This document shows, in pieces, positions 1-9,241 of a stretch of DNA of 64,000 nt. The stretch is from Algimonas arctica. Its GTDB lineage: Bacteria; Pseudomonadota; Alphaproteobacteria; Caulobacterales; Maricaulaceae. The stretch covers positions 124,001-188,000 of the forward strand of contig NZ_BMZH01000005.1 of the NCBI RefSeq assembly GCF_014652695.1, read 5' to 3'. A program made the translations under genes and the position numbers. The stretch's first letter is position 1, and every line of letters starts with the position of its first letter. Under the pieces are notes generated by a model. It was not told where the DNA came from, did not search any database, and was given only the letters and a program-made list of their open reading frames with translations.

Positions 1-1359
1 GCTACGTGCTTCCACGTGGCGAGCAACGATACCGGCGGACTGCTCTTCCAATGTGGACTGAACAGAGCGGGCCAGAGACGCGGCGAAGCTGTGGATGATC
101 AAGAGCGGGATCGCCGCAATCAGACCCAACATCGTGGTCACAAGGGCCACCGAGATACCGCCAGCCATGAGCTGTGGATCACCGGCACCATAGATCATCA
201 TGGCTTGGAAGGTCTGGATCATACCGGTCACGGTACCGAGCAGGCCAAGCAGCGGTGCAATACCGGCGATCAGCTTGATGAAGTTCAAACCGAACTCCAA
301 TTTCGGGCTTTCCTTAAGGATAGCTTCGTCCAGCTTAAGCTCGACTGTGTCGGCGTCAGCATTGCGAGCGCCTTCATAAGCCAACATGACACGGCCCAAA
401 GCATTGGACTTAGAGGGCTGCGACTTCCGCTTCTGACCGGCAACCGCGATGCGGACCAAGAACAGGCGGATAATCAGGAGCAGACCGAACAGACCTGTCA
501 ACGTACCTAGAACGATGATGATCATACCAATGATACCACCTTGTTTGGCACGTTCCCATGGACCAGGGCGCAGATCGAATGTTTTAAGCAATTCACCGCG
601 TGTTGGATCGATTGGCGCATAAACCACCTCACCCGCACTAGCACTCAGTACACGACCAGCGGCAGATTGAATCGCACCACCGGGTTGTGCTGGCAGAAGC
701 GAGAGGAGCGGCAGGCTTTCACCCGTCGACGCAGGCGGATTATACTGCAAGAAGCGACCTTCTGTATCGAAAGACACGAACGGACCGACACGTGTTACAG
801 TTGTTTGACCGTCTGTCCCAGCAACCGCTGTGGTGAAGCTCTCAACTTCGCGCTGCTTACGAATTTCTTCCAGCATGGTCTGCCAGATCGCATTCAGATC
901 GTTCGTTGATGGAAGCGCATCAGAATTAGCAACTCGCGCCAAAACTTCAGTCCGGTTTGGAAGCTGAGCTGTGATCAAGGAACGGTCCAAAGTCGATTTG
1001 AACTCACCCGCCATAGAGCGAGCCAGACCAAACACTTCACCAAACTCACCCTGAGCGAGCGTAAGCTCACCCTTGAGCTGATCGATTTGACGTTGGTTGC
1101 CAGTGAACGTTGCTTCAACACGGCGCGCTTGTGCTTCGAGTTGCGACAGCTCTGAACGAGCACGTTGCAATTCAGCCGTCTGTGTATTGGCATTCGCTTG
1201 GAATGAACTTACGCGGTCAGAGTTGACGCGTTGCTGTTCAGCAGCATCAGCACGAACTTGATTCAGGAGATCCTGAATAGAGGTGATCTGCCCAAACGCC
1301 GGAGCGGCGAGAAGAGCCGTTCCCGCCAGGGCGGCCATTGCGGATTTAAAGAACTTCAT
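1..1359 (-). CDS. MotA/TolQ/ExbB-family proton channel with long periplasmic N-terminal region (3' end cut by window)
   Basis: Reading the minus strand gives 453 open codons from ATG at 1359 to the window edge with no stop, so the C-terminus is missing. Residues 1-23 look like a signal peptide (ends APAFGQ). Residues 25-120 are a Gln/Glu/Arg-rich coiled-coil-like stretch. A strong membrane segment lies at about 274-302. The rest is the MotA/TolQ/ExbB channel domain, with the typical LIAGIAPLLGLLGTVTGM stretch and a further hydrophobic hairpin. Known family: TtpC-like ExbB proteins, which harness the proton gradient for TonB-dependent uptake together with a DUF3450 partner. It lies 22 bp downstream of a DUF3450 gene on the same strand, which supports that role; ExbB2, ExbD and TonB genes would be expected beyond the edge. 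A GGGAAAG ribosome site precedes the ATG. Confidence 0.9.
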   Translation of the reverse strand, partial: MKFFKSAMAALAGTALLAAPAFGQITSIQDLLNQVRADAAEQQRVNSDRVSSFQANANTQTAELQRARSELSQLEAQARRVEATFTGNQRQIDQLKGELTLAQGEFGEVFGLARSMAGEFKSTLDRSLITAQLPNRTEVLARVANSDALPSTNDLNAIWQTMLEEIRKQREVESFTTAVAGTDGQTTVTRVGPFVSFDTEGRFLQYNPPASTGESLPLLSLLPAQPGGAIQSAAGRVLSASAGEVVYAPIDPTRGELLKTFDLRPGPWERAKQGGIIGMIIIVLGTLTGLFGLLLIIRLFLVRIAVAGQKRKSQPSKSNALGRVMLAYEGARNADADTVELKLDEAILKESPKLEFGLNFIKLIAGIAPLLGLLGTVTGMIQTFQAMMIYGAGDPQLMAGGISVALVTTMLGLIAAIPLLIIHSFAASLARSVQSTLEEQSAGIVARHVEARS

Positions 1360-1381
1360 GGTCTTATCTTTCCCTATTGGA

Positions 1382-2152
1382 TTAGTTGGCAGCCGTGACA
1401 GGCGCATAGATGACTTCAGGTGCTGCTTGTTCGCGAGCAACGCGGATTGTTTGACGGATTTGACCGATATCGACATCGTCGAGCGCGACCCAGCCTTTTG
1501 CGGCCATGTCATAACGCTTGGCCGAGTTGTCACGTTTATCAACGAAGATGAACGATGTCCGACCAAAGCGAATAAAGTCGACCACATTACCGGGCTCTTC
1601 AGGATGAACACCCTGATAGCTTTCTGTCGAATACCCGTAAGTTGCCTCAATCTTATAAGCATTGAGAACCTGACGATATTGCTCAGCCGGTGATACGGAT
1701 GGATTTGCCAGTGCGTTTTGAACACGCGTGACACGCGCTAGGCGCTCCGTCACACGAAACGGCACATCGGCCTTAATCGCATCTTCCAAAGCGACGGTCA
1801 TCCGCAGCATCATCGGGCTCATGCCCTGCTTGATCTGCTCAACTGTCCCAAGCTGGTTGCGAACCGAATTAATTTCGGACGCTTGGCTATCTAGGAAAAT
1901 TTGCTGTTGCGCGACAAAGAGGCGCGTGTTGTCCAACTGTTGCAGCACGGCGCGATATTCGCGAACGGCTGAACCAGCGGCGTCGTCAGCTTCTTCAACC
2001 TGACGCTGCGCGGCAGCGGAAGCGGCCGTTGACTGGCGCGCGGCGGAAAGAGCGGTTTCAAGCTGGGCCTGAGCCGGCAGCGCCGTCGTCAGGGCCAGCG
2101 CCCCGGCGGCACAAGCGAGCCAAGCCCGCTTTGCGGTGGATGTGATCAGCAT
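1382..2152 (-). CDS. DUF3450 family protein, TonB-system accessory (copy 1)
   Basis: 256-residue secreted protein, signal peptide ending ALPAQAQ. It has a helical, Gln-rich coiled-coil-like N-terminal half (AARQSTAASAAAQRQVEEAD onward) and the DUF3450 C-terminal part with the pattern VVDFIRFGRTSFIFVDKRD and then QIRQTIRVAREQAAP. Known family: DUF3450 proteins are encoded with TtpC/ExbB/ExbD/TonB2 and are thought to act in the periplasm as energy-coupling accessories. I start at 2152 because AAGGAAACC sits directly before that ATG; an ATG at 2176 would add eight residues. The ExbB-like gene follows after 22 bp, and a second DUF3450 gene precedes it by about 75 bp, so all three probably form one operon. 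Confidence 0.88.
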   Translation of the reverse strand: MLITSTAKRAWLACAAGALALTTALPAQAQLETALSAARQSTAASAAAQRQVEEADDAAGSAVREYRAVLQQLDNTRLFVAQQQIFLDSQASEINSVRNQLGTVEQIKQGMSPMMLRMTVALEDAIKADVPFRVTERLARVTRVQNALANPSVSPAEQYRQVLNAYKIEATYGYSTESYQGVHPEEPGNVVDFIRFGRTSFIFVDKRDNSAKRYDMAAKGWVALDDVDIGQIRQTIRVAREQAAPEVIYAPVTAAN

Positions 2153-2226
2153 GGTTTCCTTCCAAGTCTGGTTCATGTCGTTAAATCCCGTAATTCTAAT
2201 GTTTCGCGGCGAAAACTAGGCGAGGC

Positions 2227-3075
2227 CTAGCTGGCGTCGGCTCCGGCTTCACCAATACGAATTGGCGCCGTCATTGTCCCGATGGCACTTTCACCGCGAG
2301 CGATTCGCACATTCTGACGCAATCCCAACAGCTCTGAATTGGATAATTCATCCCACTGGCTTGTCGTCTGATTGTAACGATACCCTTCGGAACTATCCCG
2401 CTCGAGATAGAGCAAAGCGAGACGTCCAAAGTGGATGTAATTGCCATCGTAAAGCTGTTCTTCGAGATCTTCTATTTCAGCGCCATTCTCGAGAGCGATC
2501 TTCTGCTCTTTACTCAAGTCACAAGCGGGAGACTTAGCCTCAGCCAGACACGCCTTATAACGCTGTCCCTGACGATCGGCGATCGGGTTCAGACCCTGAT
2601 AAGAACTGACTTGCAGACCATATCCGACTTCTTGACTGTAAAGCTGCATCGCGCGGCGATAAACATCAAAAACCGAAACCTCTTCCGCTTGCAAATCAGC
2701 GCGAAGGTCATCGAGCAATGCAAAGCGACGCTCAATGCGGAACGGTAAATCTGACACCATGACTTTTTCAATCTCGGCGACCATTTCGCGCACAAGCGGC
2801 AAAAGTTCGTCACTCGCCGACGACGCAGAGTTTCCTGCGATACGGGTCGAGAGCGATGCGATCTCTTCGTTCTGCTGCTGAATATAAAATTGGCGCTGAG
2901 CCAGATTTGTGCGGCGATCAGAAATTTCCTGAAGAACCAGTTTATACTGATCGACCGATGGGGCGGCCCCATCTTGAGCAAAAGCCGGGCCAGCCATAAG
3001 GCCGACACAAACGGCGACTCCCAAACAGGCAGCTTTGCTCAATGCAAATTGCCGGGTAGTTAGGCTTGGCACCAC
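2227..3075 (-). CDS. DUF3450 family protein, TonB-system accessory (copy 2)
   Basis: 282 residues. It starts at a GTG, with a second GTG next to it and a good GGAGG site about 7 bases upstream. The signal peptide ends GPAFAQ. The body matches its neighbour in architecture: coiled-coil N-terminal half (ISDRRTNLAQRQFYIQQQNEE) and a DUF3450-like core with YIHFGRLALLYLERDSSEGYRY and LRQNVRIARGE. It carries an extra Cys pair (YKACLAEAKSPACDLS) absent from copy 1, possibly a disulfide loop. It is the first gene of the likely DUF3450-DUF3450-ExbB operon, and about 325 bp of non-coding DNA separates it from the tRNA, leaving room for the promoter. Tandem, diverged DUF3450 genes point to duplication and specialisation (inference). 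Confidence 0.85.
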   Translation of the reverse strand: MVPSLTTRQFALSKAACLGVAVCVGLMAGPAFAQDGAAPSVDQYKLVLQEISDRRTNLAQRQFYIQQQNEEIASLSTRIAGNSASSASDELLPLVREMVAEIEKVMVSDLPFRIERRFALLDDLRADLQAEEVSVFDVYRRAMQLYSQEVGYGLQVSSYQGLNPIADRQGQRYKACLAEAKSPACDLSKEQKIALENGAEIEDLEEQLYDGNYIHFGRLALLYLERDSSEGYRYNQTTSQWDELSNSELLGLRQNVRIARGESAIGTMTAPIRIGEAGADAS

Positions 3076-3400
3076 GCACGTCCTCCATATCGTTATTTGG
3101 CTTCTTGATGAGCCTTGTTTGGCGGTCGCCTACACGGACGACAGTCCTTTATCAATCACTACCTCCACAGGTATGCAACGGGTTTATTGAGCTTTTTCCA
3201 CGAAAAGAAATATTTTTCTGTATTGTTTTCGTATCTGAAGCGTTTGCGGAGGCGTTTTCAAATCGTCGACGCGACGTTGCGCCACGTTTAAACTATGTCC
3301 GACGCGCCAAAAAGTTCCAAGTCAAACTTCAAAAGAATCACATAACGAATATGATGCCGGATATGACGTCAGTCTCTGGAAGGTCATCACGGCCCGGGGA
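3076..3400. other. Intergenic region upstream of the DUF3450/ExbB operon
   Basis: 325 bases without a convincing gene. It is AT-rich around 3180-3240 and probably holds the promoter of the minus-strand TonB-system operon. The open frame across it on the plus strand runs into the tRNA and has no recognisable protein content. Confidence 0.6.
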
Positions 3401-3475
3401 TGGCTGGGGTGGCTGGATTCGAACCAGCGGTACATGCTACCAAAAAGCATTGCCTTACCACTTGGCTACACCCCA
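3401..3475 (-). tRNA. tRNA-Gln (anticodon TTG)
   Basis: The minus strand folds into a full cloverleaf. The acceptor stem is TGGGGTG with CACCCCA, the D stem GCC/GGC, and the anticodon stem ATGCT/AGCAT around the loop TTTTGGT, which gives anticodon TTG. The T arm is GCTGG-TTCGAAT-CCAGC. The 3' GCCA is encoded. Anticodon UUG reads CAA/CAG glutamine codons. It stands alone between the TonB-system operon and sppA. Confidence 0.95.
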
Positions 3476-3741
3476 TCATCCCGAAACTTGAACGCCCTGA
3501 ACTTTCGGACGTCCGTCTCTGGTGAGCGCGGCTTTTATGGGCCTGCCTTTGAAAAGGCAACGGCGAAAACAGACAGATTGCACAGGAAATTTCATAACTC
3601 TGTCTGACGGACACGTTGTCATGGAATCGCGCACCAACGTGAAACGCCTGCGCCGCAATGTCGGCCCCTCTTTAAATCTACATCGCGACATGCCACATAT
3701 CGAAAAACGGTAAGTCCCAATCCAATTGAAAGTGAGGATCT

Positions 3742-5547
3742 GTGTCCGACTCCCCTCCCTATAGTTTCACGCCCAAGCGCTTAAGTGGGACAAAAGTCTT
3801 CTTTGTCACCATCCTCAGCGTGGTGATCGGAATGTTCTTATTCTTTTTCCTACTCATCATGCTGTTTGTCACGATTGGCGCACTTGCAAACGGATCGGAC
3901 ACAATCAGCGAGCCTATTGTGCTTGAAATTGATCTACGCACACCGTTGATTGATAGTCCTGTCGGACCGACTTTGTTCGGAGACAGTCCCAAGTCTGTTG
4001 TCGGGATTGTACAATCGTTGAACAGAGCCAAGACAGATGACCAGATCAAAGGCGTCTTCATCCGCGGTGAAACCGGCGGCATGGCCCCGGCGAGCTCTGA
4101 GGAATTACGTTTGGCGTTGATCGACTTCCGCACCTCCGGCAAGTTTGTCATTACACATGCACAAGGCCTGAACAGCACATCCGTCATTCCCTACCAAGCG
4201 ATTAGCGCCTCGGATGAGATCTGGCTGCAAGCCAGCACGTCCGTTTCAACAGCAGGGATGTATTCACAGGCTGAATTTTTTGGCGGCGTGATGGAGAAGG
4301 TTGGCGCCCAACCTGAATTCATTCGGCACGGGGCCTATAAGAATGCCGTCAACAGCTACACTGAAGAAGGCTTCACACCGGAACACCGCGAAGCCATGAC
4401 GAGCATGCTAACGTCCTTGTTTGATAATGCTGTCGACAATATCGCGACAGATCGTGAGCTCTCGCGTGACGATGTTTTAGCTCTGCTGAATACCGCGCCT
4501 CACTCAGCCCGCGATGCCGTGGACGCCGGGTTGGTCGATACATTGGGCTATTTTGAAGATGCCCGAAAATATGCGGCCGAAAAAGCCGGTGATGAAGATA
4601 CAGTCTTTAAGCCGATTGCCGAGTACAAACCCAAGAGTAATTTCGGCAAACCCGTCATTGCATTGATTGAAGGCCAAGGCGCGATCATGTCAGGACAGAG
4701 CGGCGGGGACGGCATTTTCAATTCCGCGACGAACATAGGCAGCGAAACAATGGCGGCCGGGCTCGATGCCGCGCTGAAAGACGATAAGGTCAAAGCCGTG
4801 ATTTTGCGCGTCAGCTCGGGCGGTGGTTCAGCGGCCGCGTCTGATCAAATCATGGCCGCCGTCAAACGCGTCCAAGACGCAGACAAGCCTGTCATTATAA
4901 GTATGGGTCAATATGCAGCCAGCGGAGGCTACTATTTCGCCGCGCCGGCCGATCATATTGTCGCTATGCCACAGACGATTACTGGGTCGATCGGCGTGTT
5001 TGGAGGCAAGATTGCTTTTGAGAACACCTTCGCCAAGGTTGGCTATAATCTGGACTCCATCCGAATCGGTGGTGACTTTGCCGGTGTCTATAATATTGAC
5101 GAACCGTTCACCGACACACAACGCGCCAGCTATCAACGCGAGATGGACAAAATCTACGATGATTTTGTCGGGATTGTCGCAGAAGGCCGCAACATGAGCC
5201 GCGAGGCCGTGATTGCGGTTGCAGAAGGCCGGGTCTGGACTGGCGAACAAGCCTTGGAACGTGGTTTGGTTGACGAGCTCGGCGGATTTGAAACCGCTCT
5301 GCGTGCGGCGAAACGTTTTGCAGAGCTTGATGAAGACGCCGCCGTTCGCGTGAAACGCTTCCCACACCCTAAATCCCGTGAAGAGCTGTTCAACGATTTG
5401 CTCTCGGGGACAGCGAGCACAGGTCGCGATTTGGAACGGCTTGGCGCCTTGATGAATATGCCAGAAGTACAAGCCGCCATACGCATGCGTGAGCAAGCCA
5501 TGGCGGCAGGCAATGAGCTCAACGCGCAATTACCAACGGTAAGATAA
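3742..5547 (+). CDS. sppA: Signal peptide peptidase SppA, 67K (long) type
   Basis: 601 residues, GTG start with AGTGAGGA a few bases upstream. One N-terminal membrane anchor (about 18-48) is followed by two ClpP/crotonase-like domains, the long two-domain form also found in E. coli (618 residues). Catalytic residues are visible: general-base Lys200 in HGAYKNAVNSY and nucleophile Ser394 in GQYAASGGYYFAAP, followed by TITGSIGVFGG. The enzyme degrades leftover signal peptides in the membrane from the periplasmic side. It is the first gene after the tRNA and appears to be transcribed alone. Confidence 0.96.
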   Translation: MSDSPPYSFTPKRLSGTKVFFVTILSVVIGMFLFFFLLIMLFVTIGALANGSDTISEPIVLEIDLRTPLIDSPVGPTLFGDSPKSVVGIVQSLNRAKTDDQIKGVFIRGETGGMAPASSEELRLALIDFRTSGKFVITHAQGLNSTSVIPYQAISASDEIWLQASTSVSTAGMYSQAEFFGGVMEKVGAQPEFIRHGAYKNAVNSYTEEGFTPEHREAMTSMLTSLFDNAVDNIATDRELSRDDVLALLNTAPHSARDAVDAGLVDTLGYFEDARKYAAEKAGDEDTVFKPIAEYKPKSNFGKPVIALIEGQGAIMSGQSGGDGIFNSATNIGSETMAAGLDAALKDDKVKAVILRVSSGGGSAAASDQIMAAVKRVQDADKPVIISMGQYAASGGYYFAAPADHIVAMPQTITGSIGVFGGKIAFENTFAKVGYNLDSIRIGGDFAGVYNIDEPFTDTQRASYQREMDKIYDDFVGIVAEGRNMSREAVIAVAEGRVWTGEQALERGLVDELGGFETALRAAKRFAELDEDAAVRVKRFPHPKSREELFNDLLSGTASTGRDLERLGALMNMPEVQAAIRMREQAMAAGNELNAQLPTVR

Positions 5548-5648
5548 GTTATTCAATTGCTATTGGATGCGCTTTTGAGCTTTATCGTTTCATTGCACGC
5601 GGATTGTTCCGCTGAACATGTTAGAATGTCTCTTAGAGGGATTATAAA

Positions 5649-6197
5649 ATGAAGCCTGAAACTATGACGACCCGCCGGGGGTTAAACCGTCCGGCCAAGG
5701 TTTTTCTCGGGCTCTTGCTAGGCGCAAACTTGTGCGCCCCCGCTGCCGCGCAAACCACAAGCGCGGAGTCTATCAGCAATAGAGTGCTGCATTGCAGTCA
5801 AACGGCTGATTCGGAGCAGCGGTTGACATGCTACGACACGCTCGCGGCAACGATCACGACGTCGAAAGATGATTTTGGGGCGCGCGTCGATCTGCCGGAC
5901 GCTCTCCATGCTCCCTCAATAGCGCCGCCGGTCGCGTCCACTCCGCGAGCGCAAGAAAAGACCGCAAAAAAAATCAACGTCGAATTGGTTAGAACTGAGC
6001 AGTTTGGCTCAGGCCGAACACGTTTCTTCCTCGCAAATGATCAAGTTTGGGAGCAGTCGGAAGGTGGCTCTGTGCATATCCCGAACGAACGGGATGGTCG
6101 GCGCAACTCTGTCGCGATCCGCAGAGGCTTGATGGGAACTTACCTGCTTCGCGTAAATGGCAAGGGTCGCTCTGTTCGCGTTAAACGCATCCAATAG
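5649..6197 (+). CDS. Secreted hypothetical protein with CxxxxDxxxRLxCYD-type motif
   Basis: 182 residues. Signal peptide of about 35 residues ends APAAAQ. It is followed by a motif resembling one in many proteobacterial envelope proteins: two cysteines framing an acidic stretch (HCSQTADSEQRLTCYDTLAA), probably a disulfide. The C-terminal half contains TRFFLANDQVWEQSEG and GLMGTYLLRVNGKGRSVRVKR, which look like a small beta-barrel fold. I cannot assign a function. An AGAGGG site precedes the ATG. It is 100 bp after sppA and may be transcribed separately. Confidence 0.75.
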   Translation: MKPETMTTRRGLNRPAKVFLGLLLGANLCAPAAAQTTSAESISNRVLHCSQTADSEQRLTCYDTLAATITTSKDDFGARVDLPDALHAPSIAPPVASTPRAQEKTAKKINVELVRTEQFGSGRTRFFLANDQVWEQSEGGSVHIPNERDGRRNSVAIRRGLMGTYLLRVNGKGRSVRVKRIQ

Positions 6198-6333
6198 GCG
6201 CAACAGCAACCGCTTGCCCAATAATGGCTAACGCCTGATAAGTTACATCCTATCACCCTGTAGACCGCCCGTCGCTTCTGTGACGAGCGCGACACCGACC
6301 CCGCGTCACACTTTTGCCCAGACCACAATATTT

Positions 6334-7242
6334 ATGGCCATTCCTTACGTTCGAAATTTCACCTTTGAGTACGGCGTCGCCGAACGGCTTAGCCCCTTAA
6401 TTACCCGCGTAATCGCCGATAACCCCGGCCCGTTCACTTATACGGGAACCGGTGTCTATATCATCGGCGCCGGCCCATCGGTCTGTGTCATTGACCCCGG
6501 CCCGATCACGGACAAACATGTCGCGGCATTGGATCAGGCGCTTGAAGGCAAGACGGTCAGTCATGTCCTCGTCACGCACCATCATATGGACCACAGCCCC
6601 CTCGCCGCGCCTTTAGCGGCCAAGCATGGCTGTCTCGTTTACGGCCTTGGCCTACCGTCAGTTCCGCATGAAGACGACGAAACGCCGTTAGAAGCAGGCG
6701 ATGATTTGACGTTTAAACCCGATGTTGAAATCCGCGACGGCCATCGTTTTGAAGGCCCCGACTGGACCATCAACACACTGCATACGCCGGGCCACACATC
6801 CAACCACCTGTGCTTTGCGCTTGAGGAAGAAAACTGCTTGTTCTCTGGCGATCATATTATGGGCTGGTCAACCTCGGTCATATCGCCGCCGGATGGCGAC
6901 ATGGGAGATTATCTCGCCTCCCTAAACCGCGTGTTAGATCAGGATTTTGACATCATCCGCCCGACCCACGGCGCGGCAATCACAGACGTCCGAACATTTG
7001 TTCAAGCCTATATTGATCACCGCATGGCGCGCGACGCGCAGATCATTGACGCGATTGGGTCGGGTTTGGGTCAAATCAGCGATATTGTCGCATCGCTCTA
7101 TAAAGACGTCGACAAACGCTTGCATCCCGCCGCCGCCCATAGTGTTCTGTCGCACATTATTTATATGCGACAGACGGGCCGAGTGCGCTGTGATGGGCCG
7201 GACGGCTTACGCCAGACCTACAGTCTCACTCAACGCCCTTAA
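6334..7242 (+). CDS. MBL-fold metallo-hydrolase (LACTB2/glyoxalase II-like)
   Basis: 302 residues. The metallo-beta-lactamase signature THHHMDHSP supplies the HxHxDH zinc ligands, with further ligands in HTPGHTSNHLCF and FSGDHIMGW, and a late histidine in RPTHGAAI. The C-terminal winged-helix-like part (SGLGQISDIVASLYKDVDKRLHPAAAHSVLSHI) matches the LACTB2-like subgroup, which hydrolyses thioesters or nucleic acids; the substrate cannot be told. An in-frame GTG at 6280 would add 18 residues, but homology usually begins near MAIPYVRNF, so I use the ATG at 6334. Its stop lies inside the palindrome AACGCCCTTAAGGGCGTT, facing the convergent DUF1499 gene. Confidence 0.9.
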   Translation: MAIPYVRNFTFEYGVAERLSPLITRVIADNPGPFTYTGTGVYIIGAGPSVCVIDPGPITDKHVAALDQALEGKTVSHVLVTHHHMDHSPLAAPLAAKHGCLVYGLGLPSVPHEDDETPLEAGDDLTFKPDVEIRDGHRFEGPDWTINTLHTPGHTSNHLCFALEEENCLFSGDHIMGWSTSVISPPDGDMGDYLASLNRVLDQDFDIIRPTHGAAITDVRTFVQAYIDHRMARDAQIIDAIGSGLGQISDIVASLYKDVDKRLHPAAAHSVLSHIIYMRQTGRVRCDGPDGLRQTYSLTQRP

Positions 7243-7250
7243 GGGCGTTC

Positions 7251-8135
7251 CTACTCGGCAAGTTGTTCGAGAAACGCTTCGATTCGCGCCGCATTGGCCC
7301 CGATATCAGATCCGCCAACACGGCTGATCGAACGGACATCGACACGCGTGCCGTCGCCTTGGGCCGGACGCAAACGGATCGAGACATCGTCTTTAAAGCC
7401 ATACCAAAATGTCGTGTCCGTCGCGTCAATACGTCCGGTCGCGGCATCCGTTTCCTTGATCGCCCAGCCCATATCGCGGGCGACTTGCTCGGCACGACCA
7501 AAGGCGACGTCAGGGGACTCGTTTAACACGAGCGTCCGAATTTGTGGGTAGGCTTGTGTCTGCAAGGCGGAAACCAGTTTCATAACCGGTTTACCGTCCG
7601 CATCCTTGGTCTTTGTCGTCGCGCGCTTGCCGGCATAATCAACCGTGTTCACGCCCGGCAAGGCCGCGCGTTCGGCCATAATGACCGTGCCAAACGTCGG
7701 TGGGTCTTGAGTGTCAGTTGTGACATCATGAATGAACGGCAGGCTGGCGACCTTGGCCTGCGTGGCACGAATATTGACGAAAGCCGCGACCGGGATAATG
7801 ATGGCGATCACTGCAATCACGATCCCTTTGCGGGGCTTTATGAGCAGCGCAAGTAAGAGCGCGAACACTCCAACGACCAGCGTGATGATCATAAGCAATG
7901 GGGCGATTTTAAACGTCAACATGCCAAGGCCAAACTGCCAAGACCAAAGTCCGATTTTTGTGCCCAAAGCGGCCAGTATAAAGAGAAGCGGCGACGCAAT
8001 CGCGAGCCCTAATGCAATCCGCAGCACCCAACGCCGGAATTTTTGACGCTTAGAGACGGACGAGCCTTGGTCCAACATTTTGGGGGCCGGTGTCTCTGTT
8101 ACAACAGGGGGATGGTTCGGTGTTGGGTCGGTCAT
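7251..8135 (-). CDS. DUF1499 domain membrane protein
   Basis: 294 residues. A Pro-rich N-terminal tail (1-30) is followed by three hydrophobic segments between about 36 and 120 and then a soluble DUF1499 domain (about 160-294) with AYPQIRTLVLNESPDVAFGRAEQVARDMGW and ISRVGGSDIGANAARIEAFLEQL. Family function is unknown; the domain is common in marine bacteria and plastids. The gene lies 19 bp downstream of pdxH on the same strand, so the two are probably cotranscribed. Confidence 0.85.
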   Translation of the reverse strand: MTDPTPNHPPVVTETPAPKMLDQGSSVSKRQKFRRWVLRIALGLAIASPLLFILAALGTKIGLWSWQFGLGMLTFKIAPLLMIITLVVGVFALLLALLIKPRKGIVIAVIAIIIPVAAFVNIRATQAKVASLPFIHDVTTDTQDPPTFGTVIMAERAALPGVNTVDYAGKRATTKTKDADGKPVMKLVSALQTQAYPQIRTLVLNESPDVAFGRAEQVARDMGWAIKETDAATGRIDATDTTFWYGFKDDVSIRLRPAQGDGTRVDVRSISRVGGSDIGANAARIEAFLEQLAE

Positions 8136-8154
8136 ACGTAATCCTTAGACAGGT

Positions 8155-8811
8155 TTAGGGGTAAAGACGAGTCTTCTCCCAGCCCGATTGTGTGCGGGTG
8201 AAGAGAATCCTGTCATGCAGGCGGAATGCCCCGTCCTGCCAAAATTCGATCTGATCTGGGACCACGCGGTAGCCATACCAATGCGGCGGACGCGGCACGT
8301 CTTTCCCGTCAAAGCGCGTTTCAGTTTGGGTCATTGACGCGATGAGTTCATCACGATCGGTCGCGGGCGCTGATTGGGTCGAGGCCCACGCCGAGAGACG
8401 CGACCCGCGCGCACGGTTCTGGAAATAGGCGTCTGACCCCGCCTCCCCGACCTCAACGACAGCGCCCCGAACCCGCACTTGGCGACGCTGACTTTTCCAA
8501 TGAAAGCAAAGCGCAGCGCGTGGGCAATCGCCCAATTGCTTGCCCTTGGCAGAGCGAGAGTTCGTGTAAAAGGCAAACCCGGCCTCCGAAAGCCCTTTGA
8601 GTAGGACAATACGAACATCGGGCTGTCCTGCGCCATCAACGGTTGCGAGCGACATGGCATTCGGATCGTTAGGCTCGCTCTGGCCCGCCTGCGCTAACCA
8701 GTCATCAAACAGAACCATAGGGTCGGCGGCCTCAATCCAGCTTAAGTCGCGCTCGGTTGCGTCTGTGAGATAGTCCGTCGCTGTCGGCGAACCGGGAATC
8801 GAGTCGGTCAT
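8155..8811 (-). CDS. pdxH: Pyridoxamine 5'-phosphate oxidase
   Basis: 218 residues. PdxH oxidises pyridoxine- or pyridoxamine-5'-phosphate to pyridoxal phosphate with FMN and O2 in the cytosol. Visible family segments are RIVLLKGLSEAGFAFYTN followed by RSAKGKQL (FMN-binding), the LCFHWKSQRRQVRVRG strand, SAWASTQS, and the C-terminal PPHWYGYRVVPDQIEFWQ with a terminal LYP. A TTG at 8817 is possible, but the ATG at 8811 has AAGGA at a good distance. It is transcribed toward the DUF1499 gene. Confidence 0.95.
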   Translation of the reverse strand: MTDSIPGSPTATDYLTDATERDLSWIEAADPMVLFDDWLAQAGQSEPNDPNAMSLATVDGAGQPDVRIVLLKGLSEAGFAFYTNSRSAKGKQLGDCPRAALCFHWKSQRRQVRVRGAVVEVGEAGSDAYFQNRARGSRLSAWASTQSAPATDRDELIASMTQTETRFDGKDVPRPPHWYGYRVVPDQIEFWQDGAFRLHDRILFTRTQSGWEKTRLYP

Positions 8812-8922
8812 CTCCAAATCCTTGTAAAAATTAGCATAGAAAGATCGCGTTAACGACGTTCGTTAGGACGGCGTTGACTCTCTTCCGTCAAGTTCAGGTC
8901 TCATTAATCACATTACGTCGCA

Positions 8923-9162
8923 ATGACCAAAAAGGACGGCCCCTTCATGACACGCCAGAAAGCGCTTCTCATCCTCGGCTGTCCCATGAATGCCCGCGAA
9001 GCCGATATTCGCTCGGCATGGCGGAAGAAGGCGAAATTCTTTCACCCTGACAGCCCCTACTCTAATATTGGCGCGTTCATGCAGGCCAAAAATGCGTTTG
9101 AAACGCTAATCCCGCCTGCGCCGCAATCCGTCCGCGTCCGCGCAGGCGGGCGTCGGTTCTAA
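8923..9162 (+). CDS. Small J-domain protein
   Basis: 79 residues, essentially one J domain: LLILGC (helix I), EADIRSAWRKKAKFFHPD with the HPD tripeptide that stimulates DnaK ATPase, then AFMQAKNAFETL (helix III). No Gly/Phe or zinc region is present, so it is a stand-alone co-chaperone rather than DnaJ. A second ATG at 8947 has AAAGGAC upstream and may be the real start (71 residues). A strong hairpin terminator follows. Confidence 0.75.
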   Translation: MTKKDGPFMTRQKALLILGCPMNAREADIRSAWRKKAKFFHPDSPYSNIGAFMQAKNAFETLIPPAPQSVRVRAGGRRF

Positions 9163-9189
9163 ATTTGTCACGTTCACGATTACCCAATG

Positions 9190-9215
9190 AAAAAGCGGGC
9201 CAAAGCCCGCTTTTT
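9190..9215. terminator. Bidirectional rho-independent terminator
   Basis: AAAAAGCGGGC-caaa-GCCCGCTTTTT gives a GC-rich stem flanked by A and T runs on both sides. It lies between the plus-strand J-domain gene and the minus-strand OmpA gene and can serve both. Confidence 0.9.
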
Positions 9216-9241
9216 ACATTCTAGTCTGTAACGGCTGACAC

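Noticed and set aside
7232-7249. 18-bp palindrome AACGCCCTTAAGGGCGTT as a terminator
   Set aside because: No T-run on either side, and it contains the stop codon of the MBL gene; symmetry alone is not enough to call it.
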